A stretch of 6,490 bases of DNA from an uncultured Rhizobiaceae group bacterium (GTDB lineage Bacteria; Pseudomonadota; Alphaproteobacteria; Rhizobiales; Rhizobiaceae). The stretch spans positions 1 to 6,490 of the forward strand of contig CALLHT010000145.1 in NCBI GenBank assembly GCA_938009335.1, read 5' to 3'. The notes beneath the pieces are model-generated. The model did not search any database. It was given only the letters and a program-made list of their open reading frames with translations, and was not told where the DNA came from. How positions within the stretch are numbered: position 1 is the first letter of the stretch; each line of letters opens with the position of its first letter. The position numbers and the translations under genes are program-made. Shown piece by piece: positions 1-6,490 of this stretch.

Positions 1-1079
1 CCGTTTTCGTCAAACGCATCAACCTGCAACCAGCTAAAATCTTGCGTGTAACCGGTCGCCCAGATCACATTGGCAATACCAGCATCCTTGAGATTAAGTT
101 CGAGGATTGGATCAGTAAGCGTATCAGGATCTGATTCCATAATCCGCGCATCAGGCTCTTGCGGCAAATCAAGATCATGATCGACGATGTACTGATCAGC
201 CTCATCGAGAACAGAAAGATAATTCGCGTCCCCATCTGCGATGTTTTTTGCCAAATCATTCTGCATATAGAGCGTGCCGTCTTCGAAGGATTTGACCATT
301 CCCAACAGATTAATTCCACGGTTGCCCAACCGGCGAAAATCAACGGTTTCTCCACCATGCGCACCGCTTACAGAAATGGTAACATGCTCCCGACCAGCAG
401 GAGGCGTCTTCATTTCCCATTTGCCCAGAACGTTCAACCACCAGCAATAATCGTGACCACGATAGGCTCTGGGAGGGCGGTCATGGGGACCAACCGACAG
501 ATACACATCACGACCGGAACGCTGTAACTCATCGGCAATTTGAGAGCCGGAAGATCCCGCACCCACAACCAGAACACCGCCCGGTTGTAATTGCTCCGGA
601 TTGAAATATGCATTGGAGTGTATCTGCTCAACACCTTCCAGGTCTGGAATAATTGGCGGGATGAGCGACACTTGAAACGGACCAGTCGCAGCAATGACAT
701 TACATGTTTCGATTGTGCCATCAGAAGTCTCCACCAGAAAGCCATCGCCTGCCTCCAGTTTGCTGACCTTTTTGACCTCAACCCCGCAACGAACGGGGCT
801 GTTCACCTCATGCGCAAATTCTTCCAGATACTTTGCGACGCTCTCTTTGCCCGGAAATTCATCAGGACCGAAATCATTAAATTCTTTCGGCGGAAATCGG
901 TCATGCCAAGCTGGACCATTCATTACCAGCGAATCCCAGCGTCCAGTGCGCCAGCGCTCAGCGATTCTGTCTCGCTCCAGAAGCAGATGAGAAACGCCTT
1001 GCTCGACCAGATGCGCACTCATAGCAACGCCTGCCTGTCCACCGCCAACAATTACACTGTTCGTTTTTTCATGCGTCAT
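1..1079 (-). CDS. Flavin-containing monooxygenase-like FAD/NAD(P)-dependent oxidoreductase, C-terminus cut by the window edge
   Basis: One uninterrupted minus-strand frame of 359 visible codons runs off the left edge without a stop. Residues 9-17 (VIVGGGQAG) form the N-terminal FAD Rossmann motif, followed by an acidic strand end (LLLERD, 32-37) and an RWDSL/NGPAW segment (47-58) typical of FMO-like flavoproteins. ATGPF (131-135) marks the FAD domain crossover. VVGAGSSG (171-178) is the second, NAD(P)H-binding Rossmann motif. WATGY (340-344) is the conserved late FAD-contact motif. From memory of the family (about 415-430 residues), some 55-70 residues are missing. ATG at 1079 is preferred because only a few residues then precede the FAD motif and a weak GGA lies about 10 bases upstream; ATG at 1103 in the same frame is possible and has no visible ribosome site. 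Such enzymes are cytosolic and use NADPH and O2 to oxygenate a small nucleophile or ketone; the substrate is unknown. Head-to-head placement with hmgA makes a link to aromatic or amino-acid catabolism possible but unproven. Confidence 0.9.
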   Translation of the reverse strand, partial: MTHEKTNSVIVGGGQAGVAMSAHLVEQGVSHLLLERDRIAERWRTGRWDSLVMNGPAWHDRFPPKEFNDFGPDEFPGKESVAKYLEEFAHEVNSPVRCGVEVKKVSKLEAGDGFLVETSDGTIETCNVIAATGPFQVSLIPPIIPDLEGVEQIHSNAYFNPEQLQPGGVLVVGAGSSGSQIADELQRSGRDVYLSVGPHDRPPRAYRGHDYCWWLNVLGKWEMKTPPAGREHVTISVSGAHGGETVDFRRLGNRGINLLGMVKSFEDGTLYMQNDLAKNIADGDANYLSVLDEADQYIVDHDLDLPQEPDARIMESDPDTLTDPILELNLKDAGIANVIWATGYTQDFSWLQVDAFDEN

Positions 1080-1221
1080 TTCGCGAATCCAAAATCGTTT
1101 CATGTTTAACGTACAGCTTATTTGAATGACGATCGCGCGAAAAATACCATCTGTTTAATCATTGCTTGGGGTAAAGCTAAGGTCCACACATATTTCGCTC
1201 GGTTTAAACTTGGTTTCACGG

Positions 1222-1250
1222 TTGTTAGTTGCAAAAATTGCGATTAATTT
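1222..1250 (+). promoter_or_regulatory. Candidate sigma70-type promoter for hmgA-fahA
   Basis: TTGTTA (1222-1227, 4 of 6 to the -35 consensus) is followed after 17 bases by TAATTT (1245-1250, 3 of 6 to the -10 consensus). Transcription would start near 1257, giving a leader under 20 bases that still carries the ribosome site. The match is weak, but the spacing is right and a dyad sits in the spacer, as expected for a regulated promoter. No comparably good promoter was found for the divergent flavoprotein gene. Confidence 0.3.
1226..1246. promoter_or_regulatory. 21-bp dyad, possible repressor operator upstream of hmgA
   Basis: The sequence reads TAnTnGCAA-nnn-TTGCnAnTA on both strands, with a perfect GCAA/TTGC core (1231-1234 and 1238-1241) and symmetric flanks. 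Its size and position, between the candidate -35 and -10 boxes, fit a site for a dimeric helix-turn-helix repressor such as a MarR-type regulator of aromatic catabolism. The regulator is not in the window, so its identity is inference. The site could control both divergent genes. Confidence 0.4.
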
Positions 1251-1274
1251 GTGAACACCTAAGGAGAAGTTCAC
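1251..1274. promoter_or_regulatory. 24-bp interrupted palindrome bracketing the hmgA ribosome binding site
   Basis: GTGAAC (1251-1256) and its exact reverse complement GTTCAC (1269-1274) flank 12 bases holding the Shine-Dalgarno sequence; inner CT/AG pairs (1259-1260 and 1265-1266) keep the symmetry, giving GTGAACnnCTnnnnAGnnGTTCAC. The right arm ends on the base before the ATG. It could be a protein operator at the transcription start or, if transcribed whole, an RNA stem presenting or hiding the ribosome site. Which of these applies depends on the true transcription start. Confidence 0.4.
1261..1266 (+). promoter_or_regulatory. Strong ribosome binding site of hmgA
   Basis: AAGGAG lies 8 bases before the ATG at 1275. 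It is by far the best Shine-Dalgarno match at any gene start in the window, and it fixes the hmgA start against later in-frame ATGs such as the one at residue 24. Confidence 0.85.
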
Positions 1275-2636
1275 ATGAACAAGGTAACACCCACATCAGG
1301 TTTGCAAACCGCATCGACGTCCATCGGAACGGATGAAGGGTATATGCCCGGCTTTGGGAATGACTTCGAAACCGAAGCGCTGCCGGGCGCGCTACCAAAA
1401 GGACAAAACAGTCCACAAAAATGTGAATACGGACTTTATGGCGAGCAACTTTCTGGAACAGCCTTCACCGCGCCAAATCATCAAAATGAGCGCACCTGGT
1501 GCTATCGCATCCGACCGTCGGTAAAACATACACATCGGTTTGAGAAAATTGATCTACCGCTTTGGAAGTCTGCCCCAAATATTGAACCTGATATTATCTC
1601 CCTGGGCCAATATCGCTGGGATCCGGTTCCCCATTCGGAAGATGCGCTCACCTGGCTCACCGGCATGCGAACCATGACGACCGCAGGTGATGTGAACACG
1701 CAAACCGGCATGGCAAGCCATGTTTATCTGGTTACTCAATCCATGGTGGATGCTTACTTTTATTCCGCAGATTCAGAGCTTCTGATTGTCCCACAGGAAG
1801 GACGGTTGCGGTTCTGCACAGAACTGGGCGTGATTGATCTTGAACCGCAGGAGATAGCAATTATCCCCAGAGGTTTGGTCTATCGTGTCGAGGTGATTGA
1901 AGGCCCGTGCCGTGGGTTTGTCTGCGAAAACTACGGCCAGAAATTTACACTTCCTGATCGTGGACCAATCGGTGCAAACTGCATGGCAAACCGGCGCGAT
2001 TTCAAAGCCCCGATTGCCGCGTTTGAAGACCGCGAAACACCTTCTACGGTTACCGTGAAATGGTGCGGACAATTTCACCAAACCAGCATCGGCCATTCCC
2101 CCCTTGATGTGGTTGCTTGGCACGGAAACTATGCGCCGTGTAAATATGATTTGAGAAACTACTGCCCCGTGGGTGCGGTTTTGTTTGATCATCCGGACCC
2201 ATCTATCTTTACAGTCCTGACGGCACCATCCGGAGTTGCAGGAACCGCTAACATTGATTTCGTCCTGTTCAGAGACCGTTGGAACGTAGCGGAAAACACC
2301 TTCCGTCCGCCTTGGTATCATAAGAACATCATGTCTGAGCTAATGGGTAATATTTGCGGCATTTATGACGCCAAGCCGAAAGGCTTTGTGCCGGGTGGTA
2401 TTTCTCTGCACAACATGATGCTTCCGCACGGACCTGACAAAAATGCCTTTGAAGGCGCGTCAAATGCTGAACTAAAGCCAGAGTATTTGGCAAATACCAT
2501 GTCCTTTATGTTTGAAACGCGCTTTCCCCAGCACCTGACAGAGTTTGCCGCAAAAAAAGCACCGTTGCAGGATGATTACATTGATTGCTGGAACGACCTT
2601 GAGAAGAAGTTCGACGGAACGCCAGGTGTCAAATGA
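1275..2636 (+). CDS. hmgA: Homogentisate 1,2-dioxygenase
   Basis: Cytosolic non-heme Fe(II) dioxygenase (EC 1.13.11.5) that opens the ring of homogentisate with O2 to give 4-maleylacetoacetate, the central step of phenylalanine/tyrosine degradation. At 453 residues it has the normal family length. The N-terminal region carries the characteristic GFGNDFETEALPGALP (26-41) and the ENY-G segment (218-221). In the C-terminal cupin region, H349 and E355 (in WYHKNIMSELMG) and H385 (in MLPHGPD) match the iron ligands H335, E341 and H371 of the human enzyme by identical spacing. H306 in FDHPDP matches the catalytic H292. All key residues are intact, so an active enzyme is expected. It is first in a two-gene unit with fahA, its TGA overlapping the fahA ATG. 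Two dyads directly upstream suggest induction by a pathway metabolite. Confidence 0.98.
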   Translation: MNKVTPTSGLQTASTSIGTDEGYMPGFGNDFETEALPGALPKGQNSPQKCEYGLYGEQLSGTAFTAPNHQNERTWCYRIRPSVKHTHRFEKIDLPLWKSAPNIEPDIISLGQYRWDPVPHSEDALTWLTGMRTMTTAGDVNTQTGMASHVYLVTQSMVDAYFYSADSELLIVPQEGRLRFCTELGVIDLEPQEIAIIPRGLVYRVEVIEGPCRGFVCENYGQKFTLPDRGPIGANCMANRRDFKAPIAAFEDRETPSTVTVKWCGQFHQTSIGHSPLDVVAWHGNYAPCKYDLRNYCPVGAVLFDHPDPSIFTVLTAPSGVAGTANIDFVLFRDRWNVAENTFRPPWYHKNIMSELMGNICGIYDAKPKGFVPGGISLHNMMLPHGPDKNAFEGASNAELKPEYLANTMSFMFETRFPQHLTEFAAKKAPLQDDYIDCWNDLEKKFDGTPGVK

Positions 2637-3895
2637 CCAAAAGGTTGACCTCTTGGGTTGAAAGCGCCAACAGTGCTGAGATACATTTCCCACTTAACAA
2701 TCTGCCCTGCGGGGTGTTCTCTCATGAAGACGATGACCCTAGATGCGGCGTAGCGATTGGCGATCAGATTCTCGATTGTCGTTTAGCTGAGGAAAACGGA
2801 ATACTTTCACCAACAGATGAGCCACTTTTTGACTTTGCGTTGTGGAACGATGTCATGGAGGGTGGGCCGTCATTGTGGAGCACACTGAGAACGCGGTTGT
2901 TGGAAATTCTCACTCATGGCAGCAGCGACCAAGCCACAGCTGAAACATGCCTCGTCCCCCAATCTGAAGCAACGATGCATATGCCATTCGAGGTGGCGGA
3001 ATACACAGACTTCTATGCCGGGCGCCATCACGCAACCAATGTCGGCACCATGTTTCGAGGGGCTGAAAATGCGCTTCCTCCTAACTGGTTGCACATGCCG
3101 ATTGGCTATAACGGACGCGCGTCTTCGGTGTTTGTTTCCGGCACGAATTTCAATCGACCTTGGGGGCAATTGAAAAGCCCAGATCACGATCACCCTGCGT
3201 TTTTACCGAGCAGACGGTTTGATTTTGAACTGGAACTGGGTGCCATTGTTGGTGTGCATTCAGATGGCCCACTCACCGTGCAGCAGGCACATGAGAACAT
3301 CTTTGGATATGTACTGCTGAACGACTGGTCTGCGCGGGACATTCAGGCTTGGGAGTATCAACCCCTCGGCCCCTTTCAGGCCAAAGCAACGGCTACATCC
3401 ATCAGCCCATGGATCGTGATGCGTGAAGCACTAGAACCATTTGCCTGTGATACGCCGGAGCGCAACGTTGAACTTCTGGATCACCTGAAAGACTGTGGGC
3501 CAATGCTGTACGACATCGACCTTGAAGTTCGGTTAGCGCCTGAAGGTAAATCTGAAAGCACGATTGCCCGCACAAATTACAAGGAAATGTACTATTCGGC
3601 GGCCCAGCAATTAGCACATCATTCAAGTGCGGGCTCGCCCATGCGCACAGGCGATTTGCTCGGATCAGGAACCATCTCAGGCCCTGAAAAAGAAAACCGC
3701 GGTTCCATGCTGGAATTGAGTTGGGGCGGTAAAGAACCGCTGGAACTCGATACCGGAGAAACACGCACATTCCTCGAAGATGGCGACACACTTACTCTGT
3801 CTGGTGCTGCGCAAGGCAAAGACCACAAAATTGGATTTGGAGACTGTGTAGGCACAGTGTTACCTGCACTCAAAGACCCACTTGCTTCACACTGA
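2633..3895 (+). CDS. fahA: Fumarylacetoacetase (fumarylacetoacetate hydrolase)
   Basis: Cytosolic metal-dependent C-C hydrolase (EC 3.7.1.2) that splits 4-fumarylacetoacetate into fumarate and acetoacetate, the last step of homogentisate degradation. At 420 residues it matches the animal enzyme (about 419). An N-terminal SH3-like domain (about 1-118) precedes the catalytic domain (about 124-415). The metal ligands of the mouse enzyme are present: D126, E199, E201 (in DFELEL) and D231 (in NDWSARDIQ, mouse D233). Catalytic H133 (in RHHATNVG) and R142 are also present, as are K251 in FQAKAT (mouse K253) and E361 in GSMLELSW (mouse E364). The start overlaps the hmgA stop as ATGA, with a modest AGGT seven to ten bases upstream, so translational coupling to hmgA is likely. 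Its substrate needs a maleylacetoacetate isomerase that must be encoded outside the window. Confidence 0.97.
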   Translation: MTKRLTSWVESANSAEIHFPLNNLPCGVFSHEDDDPRCGVAIGDQILDCRLAEENGILSPTDEPLFDFALWNDVMEGGPSLWSTLRTRLLEILTHGSSDQATAETCLVPQSEATMHMPFEVAEYTDFYAGRHHATNVGTMFRGAENALPPNWLHMPIGYNGRASSVFVSGTNFNRPWGQLKSPDHDHPAFLPSRRFDFELELGAIVGVHSDGPLTVQQAHENIFGYVLLNDWSARDIQAWEYQPLGPFQAKATATSISPWIVMREALEPFACDTPERNVELLDHLKDCGPMLYDIDLEVRLAPEGKSESTIARTNYKEMYYSAAQQLAHHSSAGSPMRTGDLLGSGTISGPEKENRGSMLELSWGGKEPLELDTGETRTFLEDGDTLTLSGAAQGKDHKIGFGDCVGTVLPALKDPLASH

Positions 3896-3919
3896 AGTCA
3901 GTCTTCGAGTTAGTTTTTT
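3891..3919 (+). terminator. Weak intrinsic terminator candidate after fahA
   Basis: ACTGAAG (3891-3897) can pair with CTTCGAGT (3903-3910) if one G is bulged, with a five-base loop, and six T residues follow at 3914-3919. The stem is only seven pairs with little GC, so termination may be inefficient. It overlaps the fahA stop codon and the first base of the convergent permease stop. Confidence 0.3.
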
Positions 3920-5574
3920 GCCGCTTGTTTGATCAATAGAATTACCGGTAAAATTCCAACCAGAATAATGAGCAAGCACGCCAGTGCGCCATCTTCCACC
4001 CGGCCTTGAGATGCAAAATCATAGACATGGGTCGCGAGCGTATGCATGCCAAACGGGCGCAGAAGAATAGTGGCGGACAATTCTTTCACCACATCGACAA
4101 AGACAAGAAGTGCCGCACCAGCAATGGCCGGGGTCATCATTGGAACCAAGACTTGAGATAAGGTTTTGCGTCGGTTCCGGCCAAGGCTACGCGCAGCCAT
4201 ATCAAGGTTCGGAGAAAGTTTCGAAAATCCGCTTTCAAGATTGCCTTCTGCCATCGCCATGAAACGCACCACATAGGCAAAAATGAGCGCGGCGCCTGAA
4301 CCCGTCAGCAACAAACCGCTGGAGACGCCCGCATACTGCCTCAGAAAGGCATCCAGAGTATTGTCAAAAAATGCCAGCGGAATGAAAACGCCAATCGCAA
4401 TAAGCGTACCCGGCACGGCATAGCCAAGCGTTGCCAAGCGCACGACCCAAGTAGTGTGTTTCGCACGATTGACCCTCAACGCATAGGACAACAAAAACCC
4501 TCCCAAGACAGCCAGGAATGCTGCGATGGACGCAAGACCAACCGAAGTGATGATGGCTTCCAAAATCTCATCAGAAAAAATATCGCCAAAATCCTGAAGC
4601 GCGAACTCTAGCAGGACAGTTACCGGGATTCCAAACCCCAGCACAACCGGCAAAAAACACAGGAGAGTTACAGCCAACGCAGATTTGCCCTTTAACTGTT
4701 GTGCTTGAAAACCCTTTTGTGCACCGGATCGCAGCTCATGAAATTTTCTGGAACCACGAGACGCCTGCTCAAGGAAAATCAGAACAAACACAATCGACAG
4801 AAGAAAAAGTGCGAGTTGTGCCGCACCTGCCAGATCATTCTGATTAAGCCACACGGAGAAAACAGAAAATGTCAGCGTATTGGTGCCAAGGTATTCGACC
4901 GCACCAATGTCATTGATGGTTTCCATCAATGCAAGCGTACTCCCAAGAATGATTGCAGGCCTCGCAAGCGGTATTGTGATCTTAAACAGCAAACGCGATC
5001 CCGTTGCGCCAAGCATTCTGGCGCTGTCGGTAATGTTGCTGCCTTGGAGAAGAAACAGCGTGCGCACAGAAAGATAAACGTAAGGATAGAGAACCAGCCC
5101 AAAGACAAGAACCGTTCCGCCCAGTGTGCGAATATCCGGAAACCAATAGTCCCGAGACGTGGTAAACCCGCCTATATCACGAACCAGTTCCTGTAGAGGT
5201 CCGGTATAGGAGAAAAACTCAACAAATGTATAAGCGGAAATATAGGTGGGTACAGCCAGCGGAAGCATCAGCGCCCATTGCAGCGTACGCCGTAGTGGGA
5301 AATCAAAAAACGTAACCAGCCATGCCGTTGCTGTGCCAAGAACAGCTGTAAAAAGCCCAACTCCAAGCATGAGTAAAATCGTTGTCACGCCAGCGGCGGG
5401 CATGACGGTTGTGCTGATATGAAGAAAGCTCTCGAGATTGCCTCTGAACGCCAGAACCAACAAGGTTAGAATTGGCAGTAGTAGGATAAGCGTCAACGCA
5501 AGAGCGCCGGGCAATAAATACCCGGCGCGTTTTCTAGAACGACTTGTCAGGTTAACAGAGCCAATTGCTTTCAT
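3910..5574 (-). CDS. fbpB: Iron(III) ABC transporter permease with two fused transmembrane domains
   Basis: Inner-membrane permease of the FbpB/SfuB/AfuB type, which passes ferric iron delivered by a periplasmic binding protein into the cytoplasm at the cost of ATP. At 554 residues it is a fused tandem permease with about twelve hydrophobic segments. The first half spans roughly residues 19-270 and the second roughly 300-549, joined by a polar linker (about 270-298). Each half has the ATPase-contacting EAA-type loop: DSARMLGA...IPLARPAI (183-208) and MAARSLGR...VPMMTPAI (459-484). The basic SRSRKR (11-16) before the first segment fits a cytoplasmic N-terminus. The ATG at 5574 has GGGA about ten bases upstream. 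It follows the binding-protein gene by 28 bases, so the two are probably cotranscribed. No ATPase gene follows: its stop lies 14 bases from the end of convergent fahA. Thiamine or other substrates are less likely given the partner protein. Confidence 0.92.
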   Translation of the reverse strand: MKAIGSVNLTSRSRKRAGYLLPGALALTLILLLPILTLLVLAFRGNLESFLHISTTVMPAAGVTTILLMLGVGLFTAVLGTATAWLVTFFDFPLRRTLQWALMLPLAVPTYISAYTFVEFFSYTGPLQELVRDIGGFTTSRDYWFPDIRTLGGTVLVFGLVLYPYVYLSVRTLFLLQGSNITDSARMLGATGSRLLFKITIPLARPAIILGSTLALMETINDIGAVEYLGTNTLTFSVFSVWLNQNDLAGAAQLALFLLSIVFVLIFLEQASRGSRKFHELRSGAQKGFQAQQLKGKSALAVTLLCFLPVVLGFGIPVTVLLEFALQDFGDIFSDEILEAIITSVGLASIAAFLAVLGGFLLSYALRVNRAKHTTWVVRLATLGYAVPGTLIAIGVFIPLAFFDNTLDAFLRQYAGVSSGLLLTGSGAALIFAYVVRFMAMAEGNLESGFSKLSPNLDMAARSLGRNRRKTLSQVLVPMMTPAIAGAALLVFVDVVKELSATILLRPFGMHTLATHVYDFASQGRVEDGALACLLIILVGILPVILLIKQAAKN

Positions 5575-5602
5575 GCAGCATACATCCCGAATTCAGAACC
5601 GA

Positions 5603-6490
5603 TCAGCTTGATGGTCCTTCATCATAGCCAACCTTGTCGACCAGTTTTGATGCTTCTTTACGCAATTTGGCAATTTCGTCTAGTGACAATGTGTCGGCCT
5701 TGATCTCGCCGAAGGCCGCAACGGTGGCAGACGGCTTCGTGCCCGGCTTTACTGGATACTCATACACCACTTCCGCATAGAGCTCTTGCGCGGTTCCGCT
5801 TGATAGGAATTCCATCAACTTAATGGCTGCATCCTTGTTTGGCGCATGCTTCGCCAATGCCATGCCGGAGAGATTGACATGGGTTCCGCGATCCTGCGTA
5901 TTCGGGAACAGAACCTTCATGGATTTTGCCCACTCTTTTTGCTCCGGGTCTTTTTCATTGTTTTGCATCAAGCCGACGTAATAGGTATTGCCGATGCCAA
6001 GGTCGCATTCGCCTGAGAAAATTCCCTTGGCTTGCGCGCGGTCATTGCCGTCCGGCTTTCTGGCCAGATTGTTTTTAACACCAGTGAGCCAGGTTTCTGT
6101 AAACTGCGCACCTTTGTTGGCAATCATCGATGCAATGAGGGCGATGTTGTAGGCATGTTGTCCGGAACGGGTACAGATTTTGCCTTTCCACTTAGGGTCA
6201 GCAAGTTCCTCATAGGTGATGTTATCTTGGGAGACACGGTCTTTAGAAGCATACACCACGCGGCCGCGGGTGGTCAGGCCAAACCATGAACCGGCAGGAT
6301 CACGATACTCACTAGGAATGTTGGAGTTGATGGTGTCATTGCTGACAGCCTGTGCGAGCCCTTCTGATGTCACACCAGATAGCCGGCCTATATCTGTTGT
6401 AAGGATAACATCAGCCGGAGAATTCACGCCTTCTGCCTTCAGCTTCTCCACCATACCCTTTTTCAAGAACTGTACTTCAGTCTTGATTCC
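5603..6490 (-). CDS. fbpA: Periplasmic iron(III)-binding protein of the ABC transporter, N-terminus cut by the window edge
   Basis: Solute-binding protein of the FbpA/FutA/AfuA type that captures ferric iron in the periplasm for the downstream permease. The visible 295 residues stay open to the right edge, so signal peptide and first lobe strands (about 40-50 residues) lie outside. The family segment LKAEGVNSPADVILTTDIGRL is near the visible start (17-37). The adjacent tyrosines in GNTYYVGLMQNN (YY at visible residues 170-171, bases 5978-5983) are the hallmark iron-ligating pair, and the late VYEYPV segment (242-247) is also conserved in the family. A TTG at 6466 can open a shorter frame, but it is internal, since the sequence upstream (GIKTEVQFLKKG) continues the expected protein. 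First known gene of a unit with the permease, 28 bases apart. Regulation, commonly by Fur or a related iron repressor in this family, cannot be judged because the promoter is outside. Confidence 0.93.
   Translation of the reverse strand, partial: GIKTEVQFLKKGMVEKLKAEGVNSPADVILTTDIGRLSGVTSEGLAQAVSNDTINSNIPSEYRDPAGSWFGLTTRGRVVYASKDRVSQDNITYEELADPKWKGKICTRSGQHAYNIALIASMIANKGAQFTETWLTGVKNNLARKPDGNDRAQAKGIFSGECDLGIGNTYYVGLMQNNEKDPEQKEWAKSMKVLFPNTQDRGTHVNLSGMALAKHAPNKDAAIKLMEFLSSGTAQELYAEVVYEYPVKPGTKPSATVAAFGEIKADTLSLDEIAKLRKEASKLVDKVGYDEGPSS

Noticed and set aside
65..781. Short minus-strand frames (65-364 and 434-781) that could suggest a broken or frameshifted flavoprotein gene.
   Set aside because: They are in a different frame from the real gene, which reads without a stop from 1079 to base 1 with all motifs in order.
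591..1109. A 172-codon plus-strand frame opposite the flavoprotein gene.
   Set aside because: It encodes no recognisable motif, and the opposite strand holds a clear conserved enzyme; an antisense shadow.
1773..2321. A 182-codon minus-strand frame inside hmgA.
   Set aside because: It lies wholly opposite conserved hmgA codons and has no family features.
4699..5196. A 165-codon basic, cysteine-rich plus-strand frame opposite the permease gene.
   Set aside because: Its composition is what the reverse complement of hydrophobic codons gives, with no ribosome site or motif support.
5572..5587. A four-codon minicistron (ATG TAT GCT GCA TGA) whose stop overlaps the permease start, resembling a coupling leader.
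   Set aside because: There is no ribosome site before it and so short a frame is expected by chance.
6464..6466. TTG as the real start of the iron-binding protein.
   Set aside because: The frame stays open upstream to the window edge with family-like residues, and a start here would remove the signal peptide.
1..6490. CRISPR arrays, insertion sequences, tRNA or rRNA genes, riboswitches and attachment sites.
   Set aside because: No spaced direct repeats, transposase frames, terminal inverted repeats or structured RNA signatures were seen; the window is almost fully coding.

Overview
This 6.5 kb window looks like a chromosomal metabolic and transport region of an alphaproteobacterium, possibly a marine Hyphomicrobiales or Rhodobacterales relative. 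That is inferred from the protein styles and a roughly balanced base composition judged by eye; no marker gene fixes the taxon. I see five genes, three complete and two cut by the window edges. I see no mobile element, CRISPR array, rRNA or tRNA.

Layout: positions 1-1079 (minus strand) hold most of an FAD/NAD(P)-dependent flavin monooxygenase-like oxidoreductase that runs off the left edge. About 195 bases of intergenic DNA (1080-1274) separate it from a divergent plus-strand pair. The pair is hmgA (homogentisate 1,2-dioxygenase, 1275-2636) and fahA (fumarylacetoacetase, 2633-3895), joined by an ATGA overlap. These are the ring-opening and final hydrolytic steps of phenylalanine/tyrosine catabolism. 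The intermediate isomerase (maiA) and the upstream dioxygenase (hpd) are not here. Fourteen bases after fahA, a convergent minus-strand pair begins: an iron(III)-type ABC permease (3910-5574), preceded in its own transcription direction by its periplasmic binding protein (5603 to the right edge, N-terminus missing). The ATPase subunit is not between the permease and fahA.

How the parts fit: HmgA opens homogentisate to maleylacetoacetate, an isomerase encoded elsewhere must convert it to fumarylacetoacetate, and FahA splits that into fumarate and acetoacetate. The flavoprotein shares the divergent control region with hmgA, but its substrate cannot be read from sequence. The iron uptake pair is transcribed towards this operon and is probably a separate unit, although HmgA is itself an Fe(II) enzyme.

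The most notable non-coding signals lie just upstream of hmgA. One is a 21-bp dyad (1226-1246) inside a candidate promoter. The other is a 24-bp interrupted palindrome (1251-1274) that brackets the hmgA ribosome binding site and ends on the base before the ATG. Otherwise the window is ordinary catabolic and transport DNA, and I found no convincing new biological system in it.
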